DNA from: an uncultured Massilia sp.
Lineage (GTDB): Bacteria > Pseudomonadota > Gammaproteobacteria > Burkholderiales > Burkholderiaceae
Assembly (NCBI GenBank): GCA_946481275.1
Contig: CAMLMV010000040.1
Coordinates: 1 to 57,134 of the forward strand
Length of the DNA: 57,134 nucleotides
Direction: 5' to 3'
The position numbers and the translations under genes were made by a program. The notes beneath the pieces are model-generated. The model ran no database searches. It was given only the letters and a program-made list of their open reading frames with translations, and was not told the DNA's origin. Each line of letters begins with the position of its first letter. Position 1 is the stretch's first letter. Positions 25,702-33,295 of this stretch are shown one piece after another.

Positions 25702-25869
25702 TTATTGCATGTCTTTGCAGTGCCAGGCGCAATATTGCGAGTAGCCACCGCCGATCACGTTACTGATCTGCGATTCGATCAGCACAGCAAGTGCATCGAT
25801 ATTCTTGCCGGCTTCGATTTCTTTGTGTGCGACATCCGCCGCAGATAACAATGCGGATAAATCAGGCAT
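25702..25869 (-). CDS. RiPP precursor peptide 2 (core GYSQYCAWHCKDMQ)
   Basis: This 55-residue peptide has leader MPDLSALLSAADVAHKEIEA and helix NIDALAVLIESQISNVIGG. The core has Cys6 and Cys10 where the other two have Gly/Tyr and Asn. The two Cys could form a disulfide or thioether bridge across the Trp-His pair, or alter which ring is formed. Ribosome site AAAGGGGA lies 6 bases before the ATG. The ESQISNVIGGGYSQY stretch is identical to precursor 1, showing a recent or selected duplication. The surrounding leader sequence differs more than the boundary and core, as expected if processing and modification enzymes constrain those parts. Confidence 0.87.
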   Translation of the reverse strand: MPDLSALLSAADVAHKEIEAGKNIDALAVLIESQISNVIGGGYSQYCAWHCKDMQ

Positions 25870-25902
25870 ATCAATCCCCTTTAGGCAACCATAAAGAACG
25901 GT

Positions 25903-25929
25903 TCAGGAACGCGTAGCGCCGCGTCCCTG
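25903..25929 (-). repeat. Imperfect inverted repeat between precursors 1 and 2
   Basis: Ten-base arms with one mismatch around a 6-base loop lie about 35 bp upstream of precursor 2. It may form an RNA hairpin protecting the 5-prime end of a processed transcript. No factor is assigned. Confidence 0.35.
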
Positions 25930-25932
25930 AAA

Positions 25933-25961
25933 ACCGCCTGCGGGTCACCCCAACAGGCGGT
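25933..25961 (-). terminator. Attenuator-like hairpin just after precursor 1
   Basis: On the minus strand, ACCGCCTG pairs perfectly with CAGGCGGT across a 13-base loop, followed by TTT, 16 bases after the precursor 1 stop. The short T run suggests partial termination, which would raise precursor 1 mRNA relative to downstream genes, or RNA stabilisation. Confidence 0.5.
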
Positions 25962-25976
25962 CCAGGCAGCTAGCGC

Positions 25977-26132
25977 TTAGTTCGAGTCCTTGTTGTGCCA
26001 GCCGCCGTATTGCGAGTAGCCACCACCGATCACGTTGCTGATCTGCGATTCAACCAGCTCGGCGAGCCGATCGATGTGCGGGCCAGCTTCGACTTCTTTG
26101 GTAGCTTCCAGAACTTTGGCAATCTCAGACAT
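25977..26132 (-). CDS. RiPP precursor peptide 1 (core GYSQYGGWHNKDSN)
   Basis: This 51-residue peptide has leader MSEIAKVLEATKEVEAGPHI, the shared helix and boundary LAELVESQISNVIGG, and a 14-residue core. It is the first of the three precursors after the radical SAM genes. Ribosome site AAAGGAAA lies 6 bases before the ATG; the open frame upstream to 26177 has no such site, so the start is set at 26132. WHN and YSQ are candidate aromatic-x-x motifs of the kind joined into three-residue cyclophanes by radical SAM-SPASM enzymes; this is inference. Gly6-Gly7 makes this the most flexible core. A hairpin follows immediately. Confidence 0.88.
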   Translation of the reverse strand: MSEIAKVLEATKEVEAGPHIDRLAELVESQISNVIGGGYSQYGGWHNKDSN

Positions 26133-26185
26133 GTCAATTTCCTTTGGATAGTCAATAAAATGCGCAACCGTAGTCACGCCGAATT

Positions 26186-26204
26186 ACCTGGGAACACCCC
26201 AGGT
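26186..26204 (-). repeat. Inverted repeat in the precursor 1 leader region
   Basis: A perfect 7-bp stem ACCTGGG/CCCAGGT with a 5-base loop lies 54 bp upstream of the precursor 1 start and has no T run. It could be an operator half-site pair, a processing site or an mRNA 5-prime hairpin between the radical SAM and precursor parts of the operon. Confidence 0.35.
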
Positions 26205-26265
26205 TATGCACTGCATCGTGCTCGTTTCTACTGCATTCTCGACACCGGGGCGCCGGCCGCCGCCG

Positions 26266-27501
26266 TCATACGGGGCGCCCAAGAAAACGGCTCAGGCGTT
26301 CTTCCAGCTCGACGATGGACAGGCCGCCTTTGACCAACTGGGCCGCCATGCGGGTGTGCACCGTCATCAAGGCGCTACAGTAAATCGATGCGTTGTCGAA
26401 CTGCCTGCGCTTTGAAAAACGATGCTGAAGCATCCCGCCACCGCAAATGTCGCGCCAGGTACATTGTTCGCACTGCTGAGGCAGAGGGGTCTCGGCGAGT
26501 GCCCGCCACGCGGGATGCGCGGTCACGTCGCTGAAACGATGCTCACGGATGTTCAGACCGGTATCGGCGAAACGCGGCGCATAGGTGCGGATCACGTCAT
26601 CCGGGCACAGGTCGCCATTGGAGGACACACACACCTGGTTCAGCGGACTGGGGCGCTGTGCGCTGCGCCGGTACAGCTCGTCGTTGAGCAACGGACCGGC
26701 AATCTCGTCGAGCACGCGCACGTGCACGCCACCCGCTTCGCCGCGCGCCCATGCACGGCTGACCTCGTTAAGAAAGCGCGCGCAATCGTCCACCACGCCG
26801 GGGCTGAATGGCAATGCATCGTGCGTCATGTCCGGCAGCAGAAAGTTCACGGCCCCCGCCTTCAGAACCTGGACGAAATGCCTGAAAATGGCGGCGCCGT
26901 CTTCCTTGGGGGAGACAACACACAGGATTGATGGAGGATGCATGCGGCCCGCCTGGTGAGCTTGCTGCATTAACTGCCAGCCCTTCTCGGTAGCCGCGTA
27001 CGAACCGGCGCCGCGCTTGGTGATGCGATTGCGATCATGAATGTGCTCGGGGCCGTCGATGCTGACGCCGACACGGATCTGGTACTGGCCAAAGATTTCC
27101 ACCCAGGCTTCGTCGACCAGCGCACCATTGGTCTGGATGCACAGAGTCAATGCAGGCTCATCGCCCAGCGCCTCGCGAAACAGGCGGCACATGGCGACGA
27201 ATCGTTCCTTCTTCATCAGTAACGGCTCGCCGCCGTGGATGCCGATGCGGACGTGGCGGAATCCATGCTTGCCGCGCGCGTCGAGGATGAACGCCACCAC
27301 GCTCTCAAGCACGCCCTCGTCCATGAACGGTGGATGCGCCTTGTACGATTCGTCACCACCGAAAAAGAAGTAGCAGTACGGGCAGGCCAGATTGCAGCGC
27401 TCAGTCACTTTGAGGATAAGGCTCAGATACGGCGCGGCCGGCGATGCGGCCAATGCGACAGGGGCCGATTCGGGCGCCCGCATGATCACGCCGCTGCTCA
27501 T
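26266..27501 (-). CDS. Radical SAM/SPASM peptide-modifying enzyme B
   Basis: This 411-residue protein has the radical SAM cluster motif CNLACPYC at Cys36, Cys40 and Cys43, the GGEP motif (IHGGEPLL) and the SPASM auxiliary-cluster Cys set in the last third (CEQCTWRDICGGG, later a Cys in NASIYCSAL). The layout matches XyeB/FxsB-like maturases that crosslink aromatic side chains in peptide cores. It is a clear paralogue of enzyme A upstream (same FKVTERCNLACPYCYFFF-type block). The start at 27501 gives an ATGA overlap with the enzyme A stop and removes a 40-residue extension. It lies 133 bp before precursor 1. Its exact reaction is unknown. Confidence 0.9.
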   Translation of the reverse strand: MSSGVIMRAPESAPVALAASPAAPYLSLILKVTERCNLACPYCYFFFGGDESYKAHPPFMDEGVLESVVAFILDARGKHGFRHVRIGIHGGEPLLMKKERFVAMCRLFREALGDEPALTLCIQTNGALVDEAWVEIFGQYQIRVGVSIDGPEHIHDRNRITKRGAGSYAATEKGWQLMQQAHQAGRMHPPSILCVVSPKEDGAAIFRHFVQVLKAGAVNFLLPDMTHDALPFSPGVVDDCARFLNEVSRAWARGEAGGVHVRVLDEIAGPLLNDELYRRSAQRPSPLNQVCVSSNGDLCPDDVIRTYAPRFADTGLNIREHRFSDVTAHPAWRALAETPLPQQCEQCTWRDICGGGMLQHRFSKRRQFDNASIYCSALMTVHTRMAAQLVKGGLSIVELEERLSRFLGRPV

Positions 27502-28817
27502 GCGACGCTCGCCGTCTGAAGTTCCGCCGCGACCTGCGCCGGCGCGGCATGAGACGCCAGGCCGGCCAGCCGCCGCTCGAGATCCTGCACCGACATCCCG
27601 CCCTTGACCAACTGGGCGCAAATATAGGTGTACAAGCGCTCGAGTGCCTTACAGTAGATCGACGGATTGTCGAAGCCGCGCCGCATCGAATAACGGTGCT
27701 GCATCAAGCCGCCACCGCATACACCGCGCCACAGGCAGGCGCCGCACTTGGGCGCGAGCTTGTCCACACTGCTGCGCAATTCGCTCCACATGGGGCCGTC
27801 ATGAATTTCGCGCAGGGTGCTGGCGGCTACGTTGAAGCCGGTTTCGCGGAATCGCCAGTCGAGCGTACGGAACACATCATCCGGAGAGATATCGCCGTTC
27901 GATGACACGGTCAGTAGCGTGTACGATGCGCGCGGCGCGTGAACCGGATCGGGCGCCTGGATCGTGCGCGCAAGCAGCATGCGCATGATGCGGCGCATGA
28001 AGCGCACCGTAACGTTCTTGTCGCCGTGCGAGAACCACGCCTTGCAAACGTCAACCATGTAATCGCCACAGCGCTCGATGAAATGCTCGGTCACGTCGAT
28101 CGAATCATGGGTCAGATCCGGCAACAGGAAGTCGAGGTTCTTCACCTTCAGTTCACGCACGAAGTGCAGAAACGTGGCACTGCCGGACTTGTCCGGGGCG
28201 ATTACGCAAAGAACCCCCGGCGCAGGAATACGTTTGGCCTGCGCCGCCTGTTCCAGCAAACGCCAGCCGCGCAGCGTTTCATCATACGTACCCCGGCCCT
28301 TTTTGGTGACGCGCGTGCGATTGTGGACTTCGCGATCGCCATCGAAACTTACGCCAACCGCCAGGTCGAAACGTTCGAACACATCGATCCAAGCTTCATC
28401 GATAAGCACGCCGTTGGTTTGCATGCTCAGACCGAGCTTGCACCGCGATCCGAGCCCATCGATCAGCTGCTGGCACACGCGGGAAAAATACTCACGCTTG
28501 AGCAATAGCGGTTCGCCGCCGTGGAAACCTATGTGGACTCTGTTGATGCCACATTCGGCGATGGCATTCTGGATGAAGGCCACGATGCCGGTCACAGTCT
28601 CCTCCGGTACGATCGCCGGATGCTCCTTGTACGACTGGTCGTCGGAAAAGAAGAAATAGCAGTAAGGACAAGCCAGGTTGCAACGCTCGGTGACCTTGAA
28701 CACGATTGCAAGATGGCGCAGCGGCACGACAACATCGACAGCGGATGCGGTCTGTCCTGTGTGCGTGAACGGTGGCGCGGTCTCGGACGGCGCGGCAACA
28801 GAGGCGATGACGGACAT
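27498..28817 (-). CDS. Radical SAM/SPASM peptide-modifying enzyme A
   Basis: This 439-residue protein carries CNLACPYC with Cys46, Cys50 and Cys53, then HGGEPLLLK, VSFDG, LCVIAPDKSG and SPASM motifs CGACLWRGVCGGG and a final NPSIYCKAL. All auxiliary-cluster Cys seem present. It shares domain order and many blocks with enzyme B, so the pair arose by duplication; two enzymes may act on different residues of the YSQY..WH core or on different precursors. It starts 2 bp after the DUF6895-like gene stop. Radical SAM enzymes use a 5-prime-deoxyadenosyl radical to abstract H from unactivated carbon. Confidence 0.9.
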   Translation of the reverse strand: MSVIASVAAPSETAPPFTHTGQTASAVDVVVPLRHLAIVFKVTERCNLACPYCYFFFSDDQSYKEHPAIVPEETVTGIVAFIQNAIAECGINRVHIGFHGGEPLLLKREYFSRVCQQLIDGLGSRCKLGLSMQTNGVLIDEAWIDVFERFDLAVGVSFDGDREVHNRTRVTKKGRGTYDETLRGWRLLEQAAQAKRIPAPGVLCVIAPDKSGSATFLHFVRELKVKNLDFLLPDLTHDSIDVTEHFIERCGDYMVDVCKAWFSHGDKNVTVRFMRRIMRMLLARTIQAPDPVHAPRASYTLLTVSSNGDISPDDVFRTLDWRFRETGFNVAASTLREIHDGPMWSELRSSVDKLAPKCGACLWRGVCGGGLMQHRYSMRRGFDNPSIYCKALERLYTYICAQLVKGGMSVQDLERRLAGLASHAAPAQVAAELQTASVA

Positions 28818-28819
28818 GA

Positions 28820-30079
28820 TCAGGCGATTCCTTCGTCGGTTGAGTGCATGGCGCCGCGAGCCAGGTAGCGCGTGCAGGCGTCCTGGACAGGTGCAGTCAC
28901 ATCAGTGAATTTCCCGGTGGGGACGTTGGCGTAGTACAGGCGGCGCTCGTCGAAAAATCGCCCGAAGCTGCCGTCGGGATTGCGCAGCGCGGCCACGTGC
29001 TCATCGATGCCGCGAACCAGACGCCGCTGGCCTGCGTCAACCGGTATCAGGCGCATTGCCTCGGCCAGCCCTGCCACGATCTGATGGCGCTGCAGGAGAT
29101 GCGCACAACGACCGTAGACAAGGGCAAAACTATTGTCGCCGTCGCCCAGCAGATCGTCCCGTCGTGGCGACTCTTCCAGCGCCGTCAGCACGAGCGCGGC
29201 CAGCAACATCAGATGAAAGGCCGCGGCCCAGCGTTCATCGGCTCGCTCGGCCAAAAAATCGCGCAAGGAAGCGGAAGGACGCGATGTTTCCAATACCGCG
29301 CCGTCGCGCAGGCCATCCGCAAGCGCGGCATAGACCAGCCGGGCCCCGCCATCGAGCGGAGCGCCACTTACGATTTGGCACAGCAACAGCTCCAACGCCA
29401 GATCCAGGTCGGCCGTGGCGATCGCGCGGCACAACCCGCCTTCGAGCGCGGCGATCGTCTCGGCCCCCGGTGGAAAAGCATCCACGTTCAGCAGATAGGT
29501 GTAGCCCACCGTATGCGTCAACGAATAAAAGGCTTCGTCGTCGCTCAGAAGGGGGCAAGGCGGAAGTGCCAGGCTGGAAGCCGCGACGACGGTACGGGCA
29601 TCGATCGGCGCCGCTGCGCCCGCCTCGCGGCAGGCCACCAGAATGTCCAGCTGGCGGCAAGCCAGCAGCTCGGTGTGCCAACTGAAGCGCCCGCTCAGCA
29701 GGTGCAGCAACAGGGTGGTCGTTGCTGCATTCTGCCGGTCATGACGCAGCACATGGGCGAAGGTCTGCGTGTGAAGCAGACTCTGCTGTGGGCGGCGGCA
29801 AGCCCACTCCAGATATTCGCCGTCGCAGTTACCCACCACGAAGTCCGACATACGCCGCGCTTCCGCGCTGTAAGGTAGCTGGCGCAGGTCGCGCCAGTTC
29901 AGGTAGAACGCGAGCTCGTTCAGGCACTTTTGGCGAAACAACCGTTCCTTGATGGATGTCGCCATCATCGGCGCGATGTGCTGCATTGTTGCACACAGCC
30001 ACGTCTCGACGTGGCCAAGCAAGTGGGCGAAACCTGCCCGGCCGGCCGGAGCAGGCGTGGTCGCGTGACTAAGCGGCAT
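28820..30079 (-). CDS. DUF6895-like protein in RiPP context
   Basis: This 419-residue all-helical protein has no signal peptide. The motif EAFYSLTHTVGYTYLLN near residue 185 resembles the LTHxVFYLTDFG-type signature of DUF6895 proteins found beside radical SAM RiPP enzymes. Near the C-terminus RNPDGSFGRFF resembles alpha-alpha toroid (cyclase/prenyltransferase) repeats. I infer a helical toroid that binds peptide or a modifying partner; no catalytic residues can be named. The start overlaps the HExxH gene end by 11 bp, and the stop is 2 bp before radical SAM enzyme A, so the set is tightly coupled. Confidence 0.6.
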   Translation of the reverse strand: MPLSHATTPAPAGRAGFAHLLGHVETWLCATMQHIAPMMATSIKERLFRQKCLNELAFYLNWRDLRQLPYSAEARRMSDFVVGNCDGEYLEWACRRPQQSLLHTQTFAHVLRHDRQNAATTTLLLHLLSGRFSWHTELLACRQLDILVACREAGAAAPIDARTVVAASSLALPPCPLLSDDEAFYSLTHTVGYTYLLNVDAFPPGAETIAALEGGLCRAIATADLDLALELLLCQIVSGAPLDGGARLVYAALADGLRDGAVLETSRPSASLRDFLAERADERWAAAFHLMLLAALVLTALEESPRRDDLLGDGDNSFALVYGRCAHLLQRHQIVAGLAEAMRLIPVDAGQRRLVRGIDEHVAALRNPDGSFGRFFDERRLYYANVPTGKFTDVTAPVQDACTRYLARGAMHSTDEGIA

Positions 30080-31277
30080 GATCTACAATCCCGCGCTCGC
30101 CCAGCATGGCGTTGTGGCGTTTAAAGAAATATGCGCCCGCCTCGGTCAGGCCACGCGCCTTGGCGATGCCCTCCGACAGCGACCGTGCGTGGCGGTACAT
30201 GGCCTGCCGCTCCTCTTCGTAATAGGGGTGAAGCGGCTTTTTCGCAGCCAGGTCATCCCAGAACAGCGCCATATTGGCGGCAGCATGGTAGGCGAACAGT
30301 ACACGGCTCAGCGGACGCTTGCGTCCTTTGAGGGCCGAATAGATCAGATCATCCGCATGGTCGACGCACAACGGGAACACGGAATTGAGCAGGAGGAAAT
30401 TCTGATGACTCATTTCGTGCACGATCACCTCGGCGGTCGATTCCGCGGCAAAGCCGGGAAAGCCGCAATTGAACACGCCCGGGTGATCCAGGTAGCTGCC
30501 GCTCTGGCGCATGTCGTCGTAGCGGCGCGGCGCGGCCGCCACACCGCGGAACAACTTGCCGACCCAGCGCAAGTACTTCTCGTCGGTCTGCCCAAGCACA
30601 GTTAATCCGGCGTCGATGGTGTCCAGTGCCGCCCCCACCAGCGACTCGGTTTTTTCGCATTCAAACGTGATCGGCCATTCCACCACGATATCCTCACCCG
30701 CCACGTCCGGCTCCGTCCAGTCGTGGACATACACGCCACCAAAACGGTCATGACGGCAGTAGCCGGGCTGGCGGTACGAGAGTGGCTGCGCACCGCCCTC
30801 CGCAGCAGCTGCCCACCGGTTATCCCGTCGCACCAGGGACAAATGCCTGCCCTCGGCACCGCTCATGCGCAGCTCGTTGCCGGTGCCATGGACGGCCATG
30901 GCACCGTGCCAGATGAAGAAGATGCCGGCGAAGCTGAAGCGGGTGGGTTCGCGCAGGGTCAGCTCCCAATTCCCCGGCAAGCCCAGCGCATGCAAGGTCA
31001 GCAGAGCCTGCGCGGCAGCGCCCTGCAGATTGCCTTCCCTCATTCTTTGCATGACTGCCCCGACTTCCGGTTGCCAACAGAGGCTCGTGGTGGGCAGTTG
31101 GCCCAGCATTGGCAAAAGCGTGTGATCGATGGCGTGGCGGGCAGGCGAATCGGTCGGGGTGGCGCGATTGAGCTTGCCGAATATGCCTTTCAGATATGCC
31201 GTCGCCAATATGTCGTGGCTACCATCGGACTCGAAAGACTGCGGCGAAATAATGTCAGCTATATAGTTTTCAACCAT
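30069..31277 (-). CDS. HExxH motif-containing putative peptide-modification protein
   Basis: This 402-residue protein has HEMSHQ at residues 287-292 inside AAESTAEVIVHEMSHQNFLLL, and a later YHAAANMALFWDDL-type helix. This is the HEXXH-domain protein seen with radical SAM-SPASM RiPP systems (FxsB-type). The motif suggests zinc and peptidase or hydroxylase-like chemistry, but the reaction for the family is not settled to my knowledge. It is probably cytoplasmic. It heads the enzyme part of the operon, 60 bp after the small secreted protein gene. The ribosome site for the ATG at 31277 is weak. Confidence 0.82.
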   Translation of the reverse strand: MVENYIADIISPQSFESDGSHDILATAYLKGIFGKLNRATPTDSPARHAIDHTLLPMLGQLPTTSLCWQPEVGAVMQRMREGNLQGAAAQALLTLHALGLPGNWELTLREPTRFSFAGIFFIWHGAMAVHGTGNELRMSGAEGRHLSLVRRDNRWAAAAEGGAQPLSYRQPGYCRHDRFGGVYVHDWTEPDVAGEDIVVEWPITFECEKTESLVGAALDTIDAGLTVLGQTDEKYLRWVGKLFRGVAAAPRRYDDMRQSGSYLDHPGVFNCGFPGFAAESTAEVIVHEMSHQNFLLLNSVFPLCVDHADDLIYSALKGRKRPLSRVLFAYHAAANMALFWDDLAAKKPLHPYYEEERQAMYRHARSLSEGIAKARGLTEAGAYFFKRHNAMLGERGIVDHAA

Positions 31278-31337
31278 GATTCAATCCGCATCAGATATTC
31301 ATCGGAGCCCGCATATTCGACAAGGGCAAGGATCACA

Positions 31338-31736
31338 TCACTTCGAATCGGCGTACAGCTGTTTCGCTGAATGAGAAGTCTTCAATGCGCCAGTCCATAA
31401 ACCGGAACTACATTTTGGCCATTCCTGCGCGCCATCGGGGCTGACGCAATATGACATATCGTTCTTCGGGTTTTCCATGCGCAGCCTTTCTCCCGCCGCA
31501 ATTCGATAGCTACCGAATTGCACGTCATTGGGCTTTCCGACCGCAACATAGCAAACCGACGATCCCGAACGGACACATGTGAATTCGCTGTACCCATCAA
31601 ATGCAGCTACGCGGTATTCAAGCGTCCGCATTTCTGCAACAGCGAATCGGGAACATGCGGCGAGCATGAGAACCACTCCCAATGTCATCGAGCGTCGAAC
31701 AACCGCTTCAAGAAACGACGTATTCTGCCTGAACAT
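31338..31736 (-). CDS. Small secreted or lipoprotein of unknown function
   Basis: This 132-residue protein has a hydrophobic signal segment MTLGVVLMLAACSRFAVAE. LAAC could be a lipobox, or signal peptidase I could cut after AVA. The mature part has four Cys (FTCV, SVCY, SYCV, KCSS), likely two disulfides. AGGAGG lies 8 bases before the ATG at 31736, so the longer open frame to 31868 is rejected. I do not recognise the family. As first gene of the minus-strand cluster it could be an immunity or periplasmic accessory protein. Confidence 0.65.
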   Translation of the reverse strand: MFRQNTSFLEAVVRRSMTLGVVLMLAACSRFAVAEMRTLEYRVAAFDGYSEFTCVRSGSSVCYVAVGKPNDVQFGSYRIAAGERLRMENPKNDMSYCVSPDGAQEWPKCSSGLWTGALKTSHSAKQLYADSK

Positions 31737-32339
31737 GCAAAGCCCCTCCTGATCGTGCAGTCGGCAAAACAAAGCCCGCCCCCCCATGTTTGACTCAGGA
31801 GTTATGCCGACCTTTGCCGGGCCATCTGCCAAAACGTCGCAAACGTACGTAACGGGTTTCATCGACACACATTTTATACATGCAATTGTCCCAAGAAATT
31901 TACGCTTTCAAAACAATCAAAATTTTGAGCGAAACGAAAATTCCCATAAAAATCAACGCGATTCATCCAAAACGGATACGTATGTTTGTCAAATTCAGAA
32001 GCGAAACCCGCCAACATAGCAGCTTAAAAACAATAAAAAACTCACAAAATCTAACATTTTTCGCGGCAAACTCAACTACTCAAAAAGTTGATTGAAACGT
32101 TTCGATCAAGCCGGGGCGCCGGTGACGCCATTCCAGAAATGCAGACAAAAATATTTATTGCATTTAACATAGCCAGCCTTCACGATGCAATCCTTCATGA
32201 GCTTGCATCTCATCGCAGCGGATTGTTATGCCGGAATAGTTGAGCTCATAATAAGTGACCGGCCGGTAGCAACGGCGGCACTGGACAAGCACATGCCAGT
32301 ACAGGGCTAGTGGGGGTCGATTAGACACGAGGAGACGCT
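31737..32339. promoter_or_regulatory. AT-rich divergent control region
   Basis: About 600 bp separate the peptide cluster (minus) from the glycosyltransferase run (plus). Bases 31870-32100 are far richer in A and T than the rest of the window, with A and T tracts, and contain a LacI-type palindrome (32088-32109). The small open frames here lack ribosome sites. Divergent promoters and a regulator site are the best explanation. The composition also suggests transferred DNA. Confidence 0.55.
32088..32109. promoter_or_regulatory. Near-perfect palindrome, LacI/GalR-type operator candidate
   Basis: A 22-bp inverted repeat centred on AACGTT, with inner TGAAACGTTTC and outer arms TTGAT/ATCAA, has only one mismatched pair. 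The central CG and TGAAACGTTTCA-like half-sites are typical of LacI-family operators (Cra, PurR, sugar repressors). No LacI-family gene is in the window. Confidence 0.55.
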
Positions 32340-33272
32340 ATGCAAACGCTGTATTTTGGGCCGCAAAGAAATTTGCTTTCGTGGTCCTGGGTGGGAAAAG
32401 ACATCGCCGAGAATCTCTCCAAAAATTTCCAGATCAGGTACTTCAGCCATGCCAGTGAGATCGAAAGCGAAGCTACCGTTTTCTGGATCAAACACCCCGC
32501 GTCTGCAATGGACGTACCGCTCATCCAGGCCAAGAAGCTCCGAATAATCTATTTCCCTGTCGATCAGTACCAGAGTGAGGATGAACTGGCAAACGGATGG
32601 GATTTTATCGAGGCGTGCTCGCTGCTCGTGTGTCACACGGAGAGCATGGGCGAGTTATTCAAAGACAAGCTCGTCCGGTTTGTCGATCACTATAACAAAT
32701 ATGGAATCGATCCAAAATTGCGAGCACCCGACGGGCGGTTCCTTTGGATAGGTGGCTATCAGTATTTTCCTTATCTTTACAGCTACCTCCTACGAACAAA
32801 AATTCCGTTTGCGATAGACATCCTCACCGATTACCGACATCCAGCGGGCATCGCTGCGGCGAACCGGCTAGCTCGACGATTAGAACTCGACATGGATTTC
32901 GCCGACATAAAAAATTTCCCGCAGTTCAACTTGATCGAATGGTCCGAATCCCGTCAGCAGTCCTTGCTGCTGTCGTGCGAGGGCGCATTTGATTACAAGC
33001 ACATGACCGATTTCAATCAGCGCTACAAGCCCCCCACGAAAATACAGAAATATCTTGTTTCCGGAATCCCTACTGCCGTCAATCGGGAGAGCGCCTCTTT
33101 CAGACAGATCCAGGCCTGGGGACTGGAACTATGCGATCCGACACAAACCGACGTCTGGAAAAGTGCGTCCTATCGTACGAGATTGGCGGAATGCGCCGAG
33201 GCGCTAGCCCAGCAGATTTCGAAAGACGCCATCAGCACACGTTACGTCGAATTCGCGCAACTCGTTTCATAA
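32340..33272 (+). CDS. Glycosyltransferase-like protein (GT-B type)
   Basis: This 310-residue protein has segments QTLYFGPQRNLLSWSWVGKD and KPPTKIQKYLVSGIPTAVNRES (in part). The latter is the donor-site loop of GT4-like GT-B enzymes, in which a Lys-rich strand precedes G-x-P. It lacks the common EPFG motif, so the assignment is tentative. No signal peptide or membrane helix is visible. The ATG is close behind GAGGAG (gacacgaggagacgct), a good ribosome site. It is first in a plus-strand run with two DUF616-like genes, 23 bp apart. Confidence 0.6.
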   Translation: MQTLYFGPQRNLLSWSWVGKDIAENLSKNFQIRYFSHASEIESEATVFWIKHPASAMDVPLIQAKKLRIIYFPVDQYQSEDELANGWDFIEACSLLVCHTESMGELFKDKLVRFVDHYNKYGIDPKLRAPDGRFLWIGGYQYFPYLYSYLLRTKIPFAIDILTDYRHPAGIAAANRLARRLELDMDFADIKNFPQFNLIEWSESRQQSLLLSCEGAFDYKHMTDFNQRYKPPTKIQKYLVSGIPTAVNRESASFRQIQAWGLELCDPTQTDVWKSASYRTRLAECAEALAQQISKDAISTRYVEFAQLVS

Positions 33273-33295
33273 ACGGGATATGGAAGGAAGATATC

